NCBI GenBank assembly: GCA_022828595.1
Contig: JAKGHH010000001.1
Location: forward strand, 138,031,017-138,095,016
Length of the DNA stretch: 64,000 bases
Direction of reading: 5' to 3'
DNA from: Nelumbo lutea
Lineage: Eukaryota; Streptophyta; Magnoliopsida; Proteales; Nelumbonaceae
A program made the translations under genes and the position numbers. This document shows, piece by piece, positions 13,001-21,259 of the stretch (its first letter is position 1; each line of letters opens with the position of its first letter). Below the pieces are notes generated by a model. The model did not search any database. It saw nothing but the letters and a program-made list of their open reading frames with translations, and had not been told where the DNA came from.

Positions 13001-16000
13001 GCTTGGCTACTTTCGTTGTTTGGGAGTAGTTGGAGCTTACCAGCAGAAGTTCGCATGATCTTTGACCATTCTACTTTCTCTTGGCCTACAAAAAGAGGGA
13101 GACTTATGACGAGATGTGCTCATGCTGCCCTGATTTGGACTCTTTGGAAAGAAAGGAATGCTAGAATTTTTCAGGAAAAGGAAAGGAACAGTCAAGAACT
13201 GAAAGACTGTGTGTTGCATAGGACAATACTTTGGCTGAAGACTTTGGAAATCTTTCATCAATTCTCTTTTAATGACCTATGGAGAAACTGGTTAGATGTA
13301 ACAAGGTGTTCACCCTTAAAGAACAAGTTAATTACAAGCTGCTCTCCTCCATCTGAAGGCTCAATGAAGTTGAACTTTGATGGAAGTAGCATGGATAATC
13401 CATGACTATCCGGAATGGGGAGCATTCTGAGAAATGAGGATGGAGAGACTGTCTTGCTTTACTCAGGTCCTTTAGGATTTGGAGACTCTATCCGGGCAGA
13501 GCTATTAGCTACTATACAAGGGGTGCAATTTGCAAACCAGCTAGGGGTACAACATCTGATAATTGAAGGGGAATCCAAGATGGTGGTGGGCTGGTTGAAA
13601 AATCCTGAAGATGCTATATGGTGCTACAAGAACGAAATGAAGAAATTTAGTTGGTTGACAAGGAATATGTTGATCTCTTTATAGTGGATGGGGAGATCAA
13701 CAAATACTGTCCGATGTGTTAGCCAAGCAAGGGGTAAATAGGGAAGAATTGTTTTGGGCTCAGCTGTGATTCCTATATTTTTTTCCTAGTTTACTTGTAA
13801 GCTTCTAGGAGGGGCTGCAGCTCGCGCCTCTTCCTGGGATGTTGTTTGAAATCACAACTCTAAATCAGTTTTTGAATTAATAAAATTTTACTATTACTCA
13901 TCAAAAAAAAAAGTTAGGGTGCAAGTCAGATACCCAATTTGATGAATTCATGCTACAGCAGTCTCAGGCTTCCTAGCTGGGCCCATTCAAATTTTAACAA
14001 ATTCCCAACCCAAGTTCACCAAAGTTGCACCCCTAATAAAAGCCTAACAATGGAAAGATTAGAAATGGAAGATTTAAACGAAAAAATCATGATTCCAATA
14101 TCATACTATCGTACTCAACATAATTAAGGTGAGACTATTTCGGTGGTTATTTGTCTTAATAAAATTACCTTACCTTTTCTCAAAAAAAAAAAAAAACGGT
14201 GGTTATCTTTTAGAATCCCAAATTGGGTGAAGCCCAGTGGTGTAAATCTTTTCATTATATGATCTTTGGCAGAACAGAATTCATGGCCTAGACCACACAA
14301 AAGCAGTGGCTTTTCTTCCAAAACTAAGATATATCATTTTTACTAATTTTCAAAGGTATATGATTTTATACATTTGTTCTGAACATAGAAGGAATTGGAG
14401 ACTCTCTTACCTATAATTAGAGAAACTTACAATGTTGCTTCCTGTAATCTTTGGTGTCCTACTGATATTTTATAGACTACTTTGTTTTTCATTATGTTCT
14501 GTTTTTTTGTTTACTAAATTTATAATTATCGATTAAAACCAAAAAAAAAAACAAAACAAAAACAAAAACAAGAAAAATCTATGTTGTTCTATTAGTGAGT
14601 GGCCTAGCAAACACTGTTGTCAGCTCCCCTTTTCTAGGTAAGTGTTATCTCTTTGGCATGGACCTTAAAACCTCCTATTGCCAATAGAAATTGTGTTACT
14701 TGCACACAGATATATTGTATAACCATTTAAGGTATTAATAGAATATGCTGAAAACTTCATATTGCCCTCTTTTGAGGTCTGTCCAATAGATGTACTCAAT
14801 TGGATCATTAATCAATTTCTACTGTTCATTATAGACCTAATTTGGCTTACAAATTACGTAAGTTAATGGTTCTAGCTGAGTTTGTCCTTTCTCGGATATG
14901 GTTTGCAGTTCCCTGAAATGTGATTCATGGTCTCATTGATGTAATAAGAATCCCACCTACAACTCTACAGTCAAGGTGCAAACTAAATTTTTAAAAGAAG
15001 CATTCAGAGATTCATGAGCACCTCTATTTTCTTTTTAACAGAAATAATCATCAAAACAAGTTTGTTAAGTAAATCAAAAATAAAAAAGAAAGAAGCCCTA
15101 CACCCATTAAAAGAATTGACTGAGAGGACAATGTACATAGTACATAAGCCAGACACTAAGCATCATAGTCAAGAACAAATTGCACCTCCATATGCATGCA
15201 TGTGAATAACAGGCATATGTGTGTGTGTGTCAACTCAAAGTTTTCTGAATGGACCAATATACTTTTATTGTTTTTCTGTCTTCTTTTCTCTGGTTTTGTT
15301 TGCTGTAGTTTGTGTCCTTGTGGTCCTGTCTTGATATCATATTCTGTTTTGAATTGATTCGGCTCTCCTGTATTTTCTTAATCAATCTCTGTTTTACCAT
15401 AAAAAATCGAGGCCCCTAGATCTGATTGGATTCAGGTTTATATTTTCAGTAATGGATCAGATTTGGATGCGACTGGATCCAATCTAAATCTGACCTGATT
15501 ACAGCCTTATGTCCAAGAATCTGACTCAGCAAGATCAGAAAACATGGACTTAAAAACACATTCATGGAAAAGTATATACTATTAAAATAATTCATATTGT
15601 TTGATCTCTAACATTGTATACCTGCAAAAAAGGGGTCTAAAATGTTGCCTTTGTTACCAAGAATCCTTGGAGTGTCAGTCTCTGTTGCATGTCCAACATA
15701 GACACATTGTCCATTTTAAGAGTCCATGTAATTGTAATATTGCCCTGAGCCCATCTTTTTGGTACAAACTACAGAAAAAACATATATCCTCTTTTTGACA
15801 GGTGAATAGACCATGTACAAAAATTTAAAGGATAGTGCATTGGTGTATATAGACAGATTTAGAAAGGACTAAACATTAAAAAATGGGTAAGAACTGAAAA
15901 CTCTTGAACTCCAGAAATAATAGAGACTAGACAAACAGAGAGATGGATCTTATCCAACAAAGACCATTTTCTGAATGCTAGGATCACTGAATCTGTGGAA

Positions 16001-17180
16001 TTTTAGTTCTACATATACATCCATGGGCCACATTCCCCTTGGATGTGTTGCAATGGCACATCAAAAACTGGGCAAATGTTCTTCCAATCTTCCTATCCAA
16101 AGGTGAACATGCGCAATAAAACTTGTACTTGTTTTTTTGTCTTTTATCATTTATTCACCGTAATTAGTCTTCAACTGCTACATATTCAAAAATAACTCAT
16201 AAATAACTATTGTAGCCTTCAAATTCATAAAATAGAAGTTATAGCTCAAAGATGGATCATTCTGGAAGTGAAAATAATGAAAACAAACAATTAGACCCAC
16301 CTGTCAGTATTCTCGATAAATACCCTTAATTGTATTAGCCTATCAATGGCAACTCTGTGCTTAGAAAATCCATCCGGAAGTACCCACTCTTCCATTGACT
16401 TAACAGGTACTGGGACATCAATGTATAGCATTTGTAAAACATACTTCTTGGCAAGAGGTGGCAAAGACCTGAAACAGAAGCATCAAATAATTTATTATTT
16501 CATGGGTACAAGTTTCTGCAAACTAATTTCCAACCATAACTCCAAAATTGGTGTGAATCATACACACCAGGACCACTCAAAAGCTTAAATTTACCATTTC
16601 TGCAACTGGCTCCGTATTCCCCAAACCACATAACTTGGCCTTACTCAATGATCAAAAATCAAAATTTTAAAAATAACAAAAAAAAGCTTCTGTTTGGTAA
16701 AGATAAAAGCATCGACCATCATAAATGTTAGAACAGTTTCACTATCAAAGAGCTTAATTTACCACTCTTCTATCAAAGCATAATAAATAGAGAACAAAGA
16801 AAGAAAAAAAAGGCAAAATGCAATCTAGCCAAATATAAACCATAAAGGAACTATCAGTATTTGAACAACGAGATGCTAGAGTTATCACTACCTATTTGCT
16901 GAGCCCGGTTTAACGAGAAAAAAAAATTGAATAATTTTCCAATTCAAATATGTCCTCTAAATTATTTAAAAAAAAAAAGTTAAAATGTCCAAAAACAAAA
17001 TGCCGCCGTCATCTCGATAACTACCAATTAACATTAACCTTGAGGGAGAGGGGGAGAGAGAAGGGACCTTAGAACAGCTTCGCAGATGAAAGTATTATCA
17101 TAAAGCTTGTCGAGCTTCATCGCAGGTAAAGCGGCGACCATGTCCATGAAATTCTTAGCAATGATCTTCACCTGCGGCAT
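3112..17180 (-). CDS. TFB2: TFIIH subunit TFB2 (p52/GTF2H4), exons 1-10, partial
   Basis: General transcription and DNA-repair factor IIH core subunit, which in the family anchors the XPB helicase in nuclear TFIIH. Exons (minus): 17180-17068, 16468-16301, 12625-12557, 6481-6388, 6217-6117, 5974-5932, 5827-5768, 4099-4031, 3397-3314, 3195-3112. All junctions are GT-AG and phases agree, giving 295 codons without a stop. Recognised segments in order are [121 protein letters not shown] and [12 protein letters not shown]. Plant TFB2 proteins run to about 460 residues, so roughly the last third, including the Tfb5-binding end, lies left of the window or was lost. The start is the first ATG, 86 bases below a GC-rich stretch, and matches the conserved N-terminus. 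Introns are large (up to 6.1 kb) and filled with transposons. Confidence 0.93.
4618..5230 (+). pseudogene. LINE 3' end with RNase H-like remnant
   Basis: Plus-strand frames read [14 protein letters not shown], then [29 protein letters not shown] and [11 protein letters not shown], later [15 protein letters not shown]. This is the RVT_3-type RNase H found at the end of plant L1 ORF2. Frameshifts and stops interrupt it. It is followed by a T-rich 3' UTR-like stretch (CCTCTCTTGGGAGGCAC near 5140). It sits in the intron between TFB2 exons 7 and 8, antisense to the gene. Confidence 0.75.
5768..6481 (-). CDS. TFB2: TFB2 exons 4 to 7
   Basis: Four closely spaced exons: 6481-6388 (GVLPREP...ALEQWE), 6217-6117 (CFLLQLI...GLLSQ), 5974-5932 ([14 protein letters not shown]) and 5827-5768 ([20 protein letters not shown]). 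Phases 1/0, 0/2, 2/0 and 0/0 join cleanly. Donors include the less common GAG|gttgtc and TTG|gtgcac. No transposon lies between them. Confidence 0.92.
6482..7433. other. TFB2 intron 3, left part
   Basis: AT-rich intron with long pyrimidine runs (TTTTTTTT near 7393 and 7419) and no recognisable coding sequence. The retrotransposon homology starts abruptly at about 7434. Confidence 0.5.
7440..8462 (-). pseudogene. copia RT, decayed
   Basis: Fragments in order are [73 protein letters not shown], then [12 protein letters not shown] (catalytic box intact, near 7930), [20 protein letters not shown] and [18 protein letters not shown]. Several frameshifts separate them. The RNase H domain is cut after its first motif. 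Confidence 0.88.
8630..9668 (-). pseudogene. copia integrase
   Basis: The minus strand first gives a degraded GAG-pre-integrase and integrase start ([17 protein letters not shown]). A 273-codon frame (9451-8630) follows with [63 protein letters not shown] and the C-terminal GYCYFDP region. The catalytic Asp usual in the DNAKEY-type motif reads His here, so the enzyme would be inactive. Confidence 0.88.
9670..10290 (-). pseudogene. copia protease
   Basis: The frame contains [14 protein letters not shown], the aspartic protease active site of copia polyproteins. [16 protein letters not shown] and the hinge toward GAG-pre-integrase follow ([23 protein letters not shown] residues, [13 protein letters not shown]). 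A stop lies near 10290 upstream, between gag and protease. The active-site Asp is intact. Confidence 0.88.
10335..11276 (-). pseudogene. copia gag
   Basis: From an ATG at 11276 the minus strand reads MEQYGSEF..., [15 protein letters not shown], then [37 protein letters not shown] and a zinc knuckle [15 protein letters not shown] near 10525. The last knuckle Cys is replaced by Ser. At least five stops and two frame changes break it. The layout matches UBN2/retrotran_gag-type copia gag proteins. Confidence 0.8.
11736..11750 (-). other. copia primer binding site
   Basis: On the minus strand TGGTATCAAAGCAGG lies three bases from the inner end of the LTR. It matches the TGGTATCAGAGC-type site complementary to initiator tRNA-Met that most plant copia elements use. 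Confidence 0.85.
11754..12110 (-). repeat. 5' LTR of the intronic copia element
   Basis: A 357-bp block; on the plus strand it starts TGTAAATCAG and ends CTCGTTAACA, so it has the TGT...ACA inverted ends of an LTR. The primer binding site is on the expected side. The flanking 5 bases (GACAA, 12111-12115) would be one target copy; the other was not found. Confidence 0.85.
12557..12625 (-). CDS. TFB2: TFB2 exon 3
   Basis: A 69-nt exon flanked by ttgtag| and GG|gtaagt. It completes Arg, encodes [17 protein letters not shown] and further residues, and leaves GG of a Gly codon finished by exon 4. The phase match on both sides and similarity to the LNPTFQ..LQKHI stretch of plant TFB2 support it, though this exon is more diverged than its neighbours. 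Confidence 0.85.
12871..12881 (+). repeat. LINE target-site duplication, left copy
   Basis: AAAAGTTAGGG occurs here and again at 13909-13919, immediately after the poly(A) tail of the LINE insertion. Confidence 0.88.
12882..13908 (+). mobile_element. 5'-truncated LINE with target-site duplication
   Basis: About 1.03 kb of an L1-type LINE 3' end, bounded by an 11-bp direct repeat (AAAAGTTAGGG) and ending in a run of A. It carries the zf-RVT region and RNase H domain of ORF2, then a short 3' UTR with AATAAAATTTT. It is inserted antisense in TFB2 intron 2, about 250 bp upstream of exon 3 on the transcript. Few disruptions and the intact duplication point to a fairly recent insertion. Confidence 0.9.
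12889..13684 (+). pseudogene. LINE ORF2 C-terminus: zf-RVT and RNase H
   Basis: It reads [11 protein letters not shown]...[15 protein letters not shown] (zf-RVT), then [35 protein letters not shown], a TGA stop at about 13404-13406, and [31 protein letters not shown] and [15 protein letters not shown] of an RVT_3-type RNase H. Only the last part of the polyprotein exists, so it makes no transposition machinery. Confidence 0.88.
13920..16300. other. TFB2 intron 2, remainder
   Basis: No coding sequence was recognised. It contains an A-rich CAAAA/CAAAAA simple repeat (about 14540-14575), a TGTGTGTG run (15219-15230) and, at 15410-15540, an imperfect hAT-MITE-like stretch with repeated GGATC/GATC words on a CAGATTTGG background. 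No target duplication was seen for the latter. Confidence 0.45.
16301..17180 (-). CDS. TFB2: TFB2 exons 1 and 2
   Basis: Exon 1 (17180-17068, 113 nt) ends AAG|gtccct after the codons for CEAVL and leaves two bases of an Arg codon. Exon 2 (16468-16301, 168 nt) starts after tttcag, completes Arg and ends CAG|gtgggt. Together they encode the N-terminal helical region up to VFIENTD. The intron between them (about 600 bp) shows no transposon. Confidence 0.92.
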
Positions 17181-17186
17181 TCTGAA

Positions 17187-17213
17187 AATTCCTCTCTCTC
17201 TCTCTCTCTGGCT
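17187..17213. repeat. CT microsatellite in TFB2 leader
   Basis: A CTCTCTCTCTCTCTCTC run lies a few bases upstream of the TFB2 ATG; it reads as GA repeats on the transcript. GA/CT tracts are common in plant 5' UTRs. Confidence 0.8.
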
Positions 17214-17339
17214 GGCAAAAAAAAGGGTTACAGGTTTTCAGATGCGACACTGTGGTTGCAGGTGTGGAGTCCGGAGACGAGAGTTCAGAGTTTTGATCCC
17301 CTTCGAGGCCCACTCCACGCTATCATTCTCGTCCAGTCG

Positions 17340-17367
17340 TCCTCTATATACCATGGTATATATATAG
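17340..17367 (-). promoter_or_regulatory. candidate TATA region of TFB2
   Basis: On the minus strand ACTATATATATACC and TATATAGAGG stand 165-185 bases upstream of the start codon. This would fit a TSS about 30 bases further and a leader of about 130-150 nt. It is only a sequence match; TFIIH genes often lack TATA boxes. Confidence 0.4.
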
Positions 17368-17370
17368 TGG

Positions 17371-17646
17371 GGGGAAGAGTGGACACACTCGAAGTTCGAA
17401 CCAATGTTAAAAGGCATAGGCCCTAAGTGTAAATCGGGCCACGGCACGGCATGAAGGCCTACGGTCCGTGCCAGGCCCGGTATGGAGGTCCGTGCCATGC
17501 TGGGCTGGGGGAAGAGTGGACACACTCGAAGTTCGAACCAATGTTAAAAGGCATAGGCCCTAAGTGTAAATCGGGCCACGGCACGGCATGAAGGCCCACG
17601 GGCCGTGCCAGGCCCGGTATGGAGGTCCGTGCCATGCTGGGCTGGG
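17371..17646. repeat. 137-bp tandem duplication, GC-rich
   Basis: Two adjacent copies (17371-17507 and 17508-17644, with the following bases) share GAAGAGTGGACACACTCGAA and the rest almost base for base; differences are seen near 17459 (CTACGGTCC against CCACGGGCC). The unit is rich in GGCCACGGCACGG/CCGTGCCAGGCCCGG, a self-complementary composition typical of certain plant non-autonomous DNA transposons. It lies just upstream of the TFB2 promoter. Confidence 0.9.
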
Positions 17647-17927
17647 GTTCGAGGCCCACAGGCCAACACGGCCCAGCTCACAGCCCAGCCCGGCACGGCC
17701 CATATATATATCTTATATATTTATATATTTTTTATATATTTATATATATTTACATATTTTTTATATATAGTTATATAATAATATATAGTATATAATATAT
17801 TAATAAAATAAACATTTTTTTATTTTATTATACTAATTTATTTAATTATTGCATATATAAGCAATTTTATACACAAAATTCATATAAAATTAAAATTTTA
17901 AGTTTTTTATCAATCTTTTTTTAAATA
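17647..17927. repeat. GC-rich then AT-rich transposon-like flank
   Basis: Repeated GGCCCA/GCCCAGC words (to about 17700) are followed by about 230 bases of almost pure A/T (TATATATTTATATATTTT type). The stretch resembles the one after the gypsy element at 30657-30860, so the gypsy element may have landed inside an older hAT-like repeat with a CTAAGTGTAAA...TTTACACCTCTAG outline. The pairing is tentative. Confidence 0.4.
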
Positions 17928-17932
17928 AATAG
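17928..17932. repeat. gypsy target-site duplication, left copy (AATAG)
   Basis: AATAG precedes TGATG of the left LTR; the same AATAG follows CATCA of the right LTR at 30657-30661. Confidence 0.92.
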
Positions 17933-18772
17933 TGATGCAGCGCAATCCGACTGCTCCTAGATGGAGGTGACTTGTCTCTAGTAGACGACGGACTTGGTTG
18001 ATCTATAAGAACCAAATTAGAGAACCTGAGGTGGCTTACCCAACGAGGTCGCTCCAATGCTTAAGTCAATACTTGGTTGCGAGCTAATGAAAACTTAGAA
18101 TACAAGAAGACTAAAGAGCAAAGATTATGCATACCATTCGCCATTGGGGGGTGAGGCCTTCATATATTGGAGTCCTCGCGGGTTTGGTGGAGTAGTTCCT
18201 AGATCCCCACTGTGACAGGATCAGTTTCCGTGTTAGTTGGGGATAATGCCACCAACCGGTAAGGTTGCCCATTTTCGCCTAAATCGGGGAGTGGGTGAGA
18301 TATTACTAGCTGTTATAGGGCATGGTCCCGTAAGACGCGAGGTACAGTGGTGAGATCCTTGGAAATACCATGAGGCGGTTGGTGGACATCATCTAAGCTC
18401 GGGTTCTTCATACCCGACCTGTTGTGAATGCCGAAGTGCCTTAATTTAGTACCGAGGTGATCTTGCACCAAGGTAGGCTTGTCCCAAGGTGGTTCAGCTG
18501 TCCAGGTTCGATTAGTAGCAGATCTAGTATCACTATCCTGGACGCGGTCTAGTACCGAGGTGATCTTAGTTCGGGATGATCTTGGCTCGAAGTAACTTTA
18601 GTTCAGGGTAACAGGGTAACCGAGGTCGCTTTGTAGCAAACCGACCACACTGAGTTGTCACTTATGTCGAGTCACATCCACATGTCGAACTGACCATGCT
18701 AAGTTGTCACTTGTGTCGAGTCACGCCCACGTGTCTCTCTGTTACGAAGTTAGGCCAAATTACCCTTCATCA
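17933..18772 (-). repeat. gypsy 3' LTR
   Basis: 840 bp with inverted ends TGATG/CATCA. It aligns along its length with 29853-30656 but has an extra segment of about 36 bases around 18440-18490 (GTACCGAGGTGATCTTGCAC region). Confidence 0.93.
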
Positions 18773-18790
18773 ATTGCCTCCCACTCCCCG
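18773..18790 (-). other. gypsy polypurine tract
   Basis: The minus strand reads GGGGAGTGGGAGGCAAT directly before the 3' LTR start TGATGAAGGG. This confirms that the element runs right to left. Confidence 0.82.
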
Positions 18791-19082
18791 AGCCAGGGGT
18801 CTTGACCTGGTATGGGGAGTTCACGATGTGACAAGTGGATCTAGCTCAAAGTTCAGGCCACTCTGTCGAATAGATCGTCAGTCAGACCAGTTCGGCTTGC
18901 TTGTCTCAACCAAGGATAACCAGGTCGTATGTGGTTTACGTGCGGACGTCACGCGATCTATAAATTCCACGGATGCCAAAAAGTGCGCTAAACCGATTTT
19001 GACCTCGGGGGTTGTGCAACCGGTTTTCTTAGGAGCCGTTAGATTGCTTTGATCTTGACCGTTGCTTCTTCGGTATAGTGGC

Positions 19083-19090
19083 TATAAATA
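19083..19090 (+). promoter_or_regulatory. TATA box of the antisense gene
   Basis: TATAAATA in the context GGCTATAAATAGGGGCG, 173 bases upstream of the ATG at 19263 and opposite to pol. A pyrimidine-rich region with GACTTATTTTCTTCGCC follows at the distance expected for a start site (about 19110). Confidence 0.75.
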
Positions 19091-20161
19091 GGGGCGACCC
19101 GAGACTTATTTTCTTCGCCATAAGCTTACTAGCCTTCGATCTGAGGTCACACTTAGCTTCTTTAGCTCGGGTTTTCAAGTTCGCCACTTCCTTCTAGTTC
19201 GATCGCTCTTCTTTGGTGAGTCTTCCCTAGCTCTTCTTTTCAATTTAGTTCATTTCGTTGTCATGTCCAGCTTTAGCTTTGATAGCCTTTTAGATGAGGC
19301 CGAGGAAGGTGCCTCGGCCCAGGTCGATAGCCGAAACGAGGCTACTTCAGGTCCTGAGGCATTCTGTGGCCCTCTCGAGGTGCAGTCATCCAAGAGGCGC
19401 GAGAGGCCTTGGATAACCCAGCATCCACTTCGCATCGAGGTCGAGTGCCAGACAACTTTGGCCCCTCGACGATGACCGTGGACAGACTCCAGGCCTTAGT
19501 GTACCAGTACAACCTCCCAAGCGAGCTCACCTATAGCCTCCCTTCAGGCAACTTCCCTTGGGAACACAATCACAACAAGATCGTGATTTTTGAAGAGCAG
19601 CTCGCAGTTGATCTTCGTTTACCTTTGCATCCTTTAATAATAGAGGTCTTGAAGTTTTTTAACATTACCATAGACCAGTTACACCCGAACTCCATCTGTA
19701 ACGTAGTAGGGATCATTTCACTTTTCTATGATTACAACCTGCCCCTCGACCTCGATACCTTTTCTTCAATCTTGTCCATCAAGAACCCGAGCATAGGCGG
19801 ACCTACTATTTGTCTCATCGTCCATGCTACAAACTTTTACACGAACTACCCAATAGGATCCCCGCCTGGAAGCGGGGTTACTTTGTGGTCCGCAGTCCCG
19901 CGGGGTGGCCTTTTCCAACCCATTGGAGGGCGGCCATTCAGGATTCCGGTGTTAGACTGGACCTGAAGACAAAGGAGATGCTCTAGTCTTGGGCGAAGCT
20001 CGGGCTCAACTTCGCGGACTACATTGCTGAAGATAAGCTCGTTCAAGCCGGCTTGAGTCTTGGTAGGTTGTCTTGGTTTAGAGTTAGCACTTCATTTTTT
20101 ATAGTGTTGGCACTTTATTCCTGATAATGTCGCTAACACCGCGTTTTTTGTTGCAACTCCC

Positions 20162-20521
20162 ATGAGGCTCGGTGCGGACAAGCTTTTTGGGCGGATGAAG
20201 GGGAAGAAGAAGCGAGCTTCTAAAAGAGCTCGCACTGAGTCTCCGCAACCCACCGTCCCTAAGCCCGAGCAGCCCTCTACGGTGCCTCTGGTAATTGACT
20301 TGGTCGAGGGGAAGACCCCACCTAGCGCGCCTAAGGCGTCTTTGGAGCTCGCCCCTACGACAGTCACTTCTTCGGTCAGTGAGGAAGCAGTTTGGAGTAT
20401 CCTGACTCCGAAATATAGCCTCATCCAAAGCAAAGGTGCGGTGTATGCTGAGGAGGTCACAAGATGGGCTGAATTATTGGTCGCTCAGCTCGGGGCTCGA
20501 GCAGCTATCCACTGCATGGTG
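20162..20521 (+). pseudogene. antisense gene, middle exon
   Basis: Open frame with a lysine/arginine cluster (MKGKKKRASKRARTE) that could act as a nuclear localisation signal, then a Pro/Ser/Thr-rich linker and EVTRWAELLVAQL. It ends ATGGTG|gtaagt, a strong splice donor. It could be read alone only if translation started at its internal Met. Confidence 0.72.
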
Positions 20522-20592
20522 GTAAGTCTTGTTTTACTTCTTCAATTTTGTATTTGTAACTTTGCTGGTATTAACTTATATTCTTTTGGCAG

Positions 20593-21129
20593 GTGAACTC
20601 CGTCGTGCATGCCTTGTCGTACCAGTCCGAGCTGCACTTGAAGCAGGCTCTAGCAGTTGAGTGCTTGTTTCACAAGGCTCATACCGAGCTAAATTTAGCT
20701 CGTAACAAGATCAACCAGCTGGAAAACAATGCACGGGCTCAGAAAGAGCTTATTTCAGTGCTAATGTCAGAGAAGGCGGAGCTAAAGCACAAAGTGGAGA
20801 ACCTCGAGGCCTTCATCAAGGAGCAAACTAAGATTCTCCTTAAGGCCATGGAGTTCGAAGGAGAGCTCATTGAGGCCGGGACGGAGGGCTACCGCAAGGG
20901 CTTCAAGATCAGTAGATGGCTGACCAGGTGCGAGTTCCCACAACTTGATCTGAGTGCCATCACCACTTCACGGGTTACGAAAGAGATGGCCCTTGAAGCT
21001 GCCAATGACCCGGACTCTAAAACAGAGAGCGATGGCGAGCTGCCTGACATCGAAGAGACCAGCACTGATGACAAGGCAGGTTCTTCCGCCGAGGCTTCGG
21101 GCAAGGGCGAAGGGCACCCAGACGAGTAG
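20593..21129 (+). pseudogene. antisense gene, coiled-coil last exon
   Basis: It starts after ttttggcag and is open for 178 codons to TAG 21127-21129. Residues 15-90 form a continuous heptad pattern (LKQALAVE, INQLENNARAQKEL, AELKHKVENLEAFI). It then has a conserved-looking EGYRKGFKISRWLTRCEFPQ and an acidic Ser/Glu tail. An AATGAAAT polyadenylation-like signal follows near 21213. This exon itself is undamaged. Confidence 0.78.
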
Positions 21130-21259
21130 ATCTTCCGAATTATGTACCCGGAGTCTGCAAGCTTAATATCTTTTTTTTTCTCTCCCCCTTTTTGTAATGA
21201 GCTCTTCATATTAATGAAATACACTTTTTGCTAAAATATTGTGCAATTCTTTTTGACCG

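Larger units (their letters stand above)
19263..21129 (+). pseudogene. antisense additional gene, Transposase_28-like with coiled coil
   Basis: Exon-like frames run opposite to pol. 19263-19472 begins MSSFSFDSLLDEAEE. 19409-19966 carries LPSELTYSLPSGNFPWE, DLRLPLHPLIIEVLKFF and LHPNSICNVVGIISLFYDY, which resembles the plant 'putative gypsy type transposon' family (Pfam PF04195). After a frameshift at about 19855 comes WKRGYFVVRSPAGWPFPTHW, then a TAG at about 20023. 20162-20521 has a basic KGKKKRASKRAR stretch. A 71-bp GT-AG intron (20522-20592) joins in frame to 20593-21129, which shows heptad repeats and an acidic tail ending GKGEGHPDE. A further intron from 20063 probably existed, but its expected acceptor reads CAA. 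The function is unknown. This copy is broken by at least one frameshift and one stop. Confidence 0.8.

Noticed and set aside
17238..17659. Repeated open frames with an RTSIPGLAR motif
   Set aside because: Produced by the 137-bp GC-rich tandem duplication; the two frames are copies of the repeat, not genes.
18773..18795. Primer binding site for a plus-oriented gypsy element
   Set aside because: The sequence after the left LTR does not start TGG and reads as a polypurine tract on the minus strand; pol and the true primer site (29831-29850) show the element runs minus.
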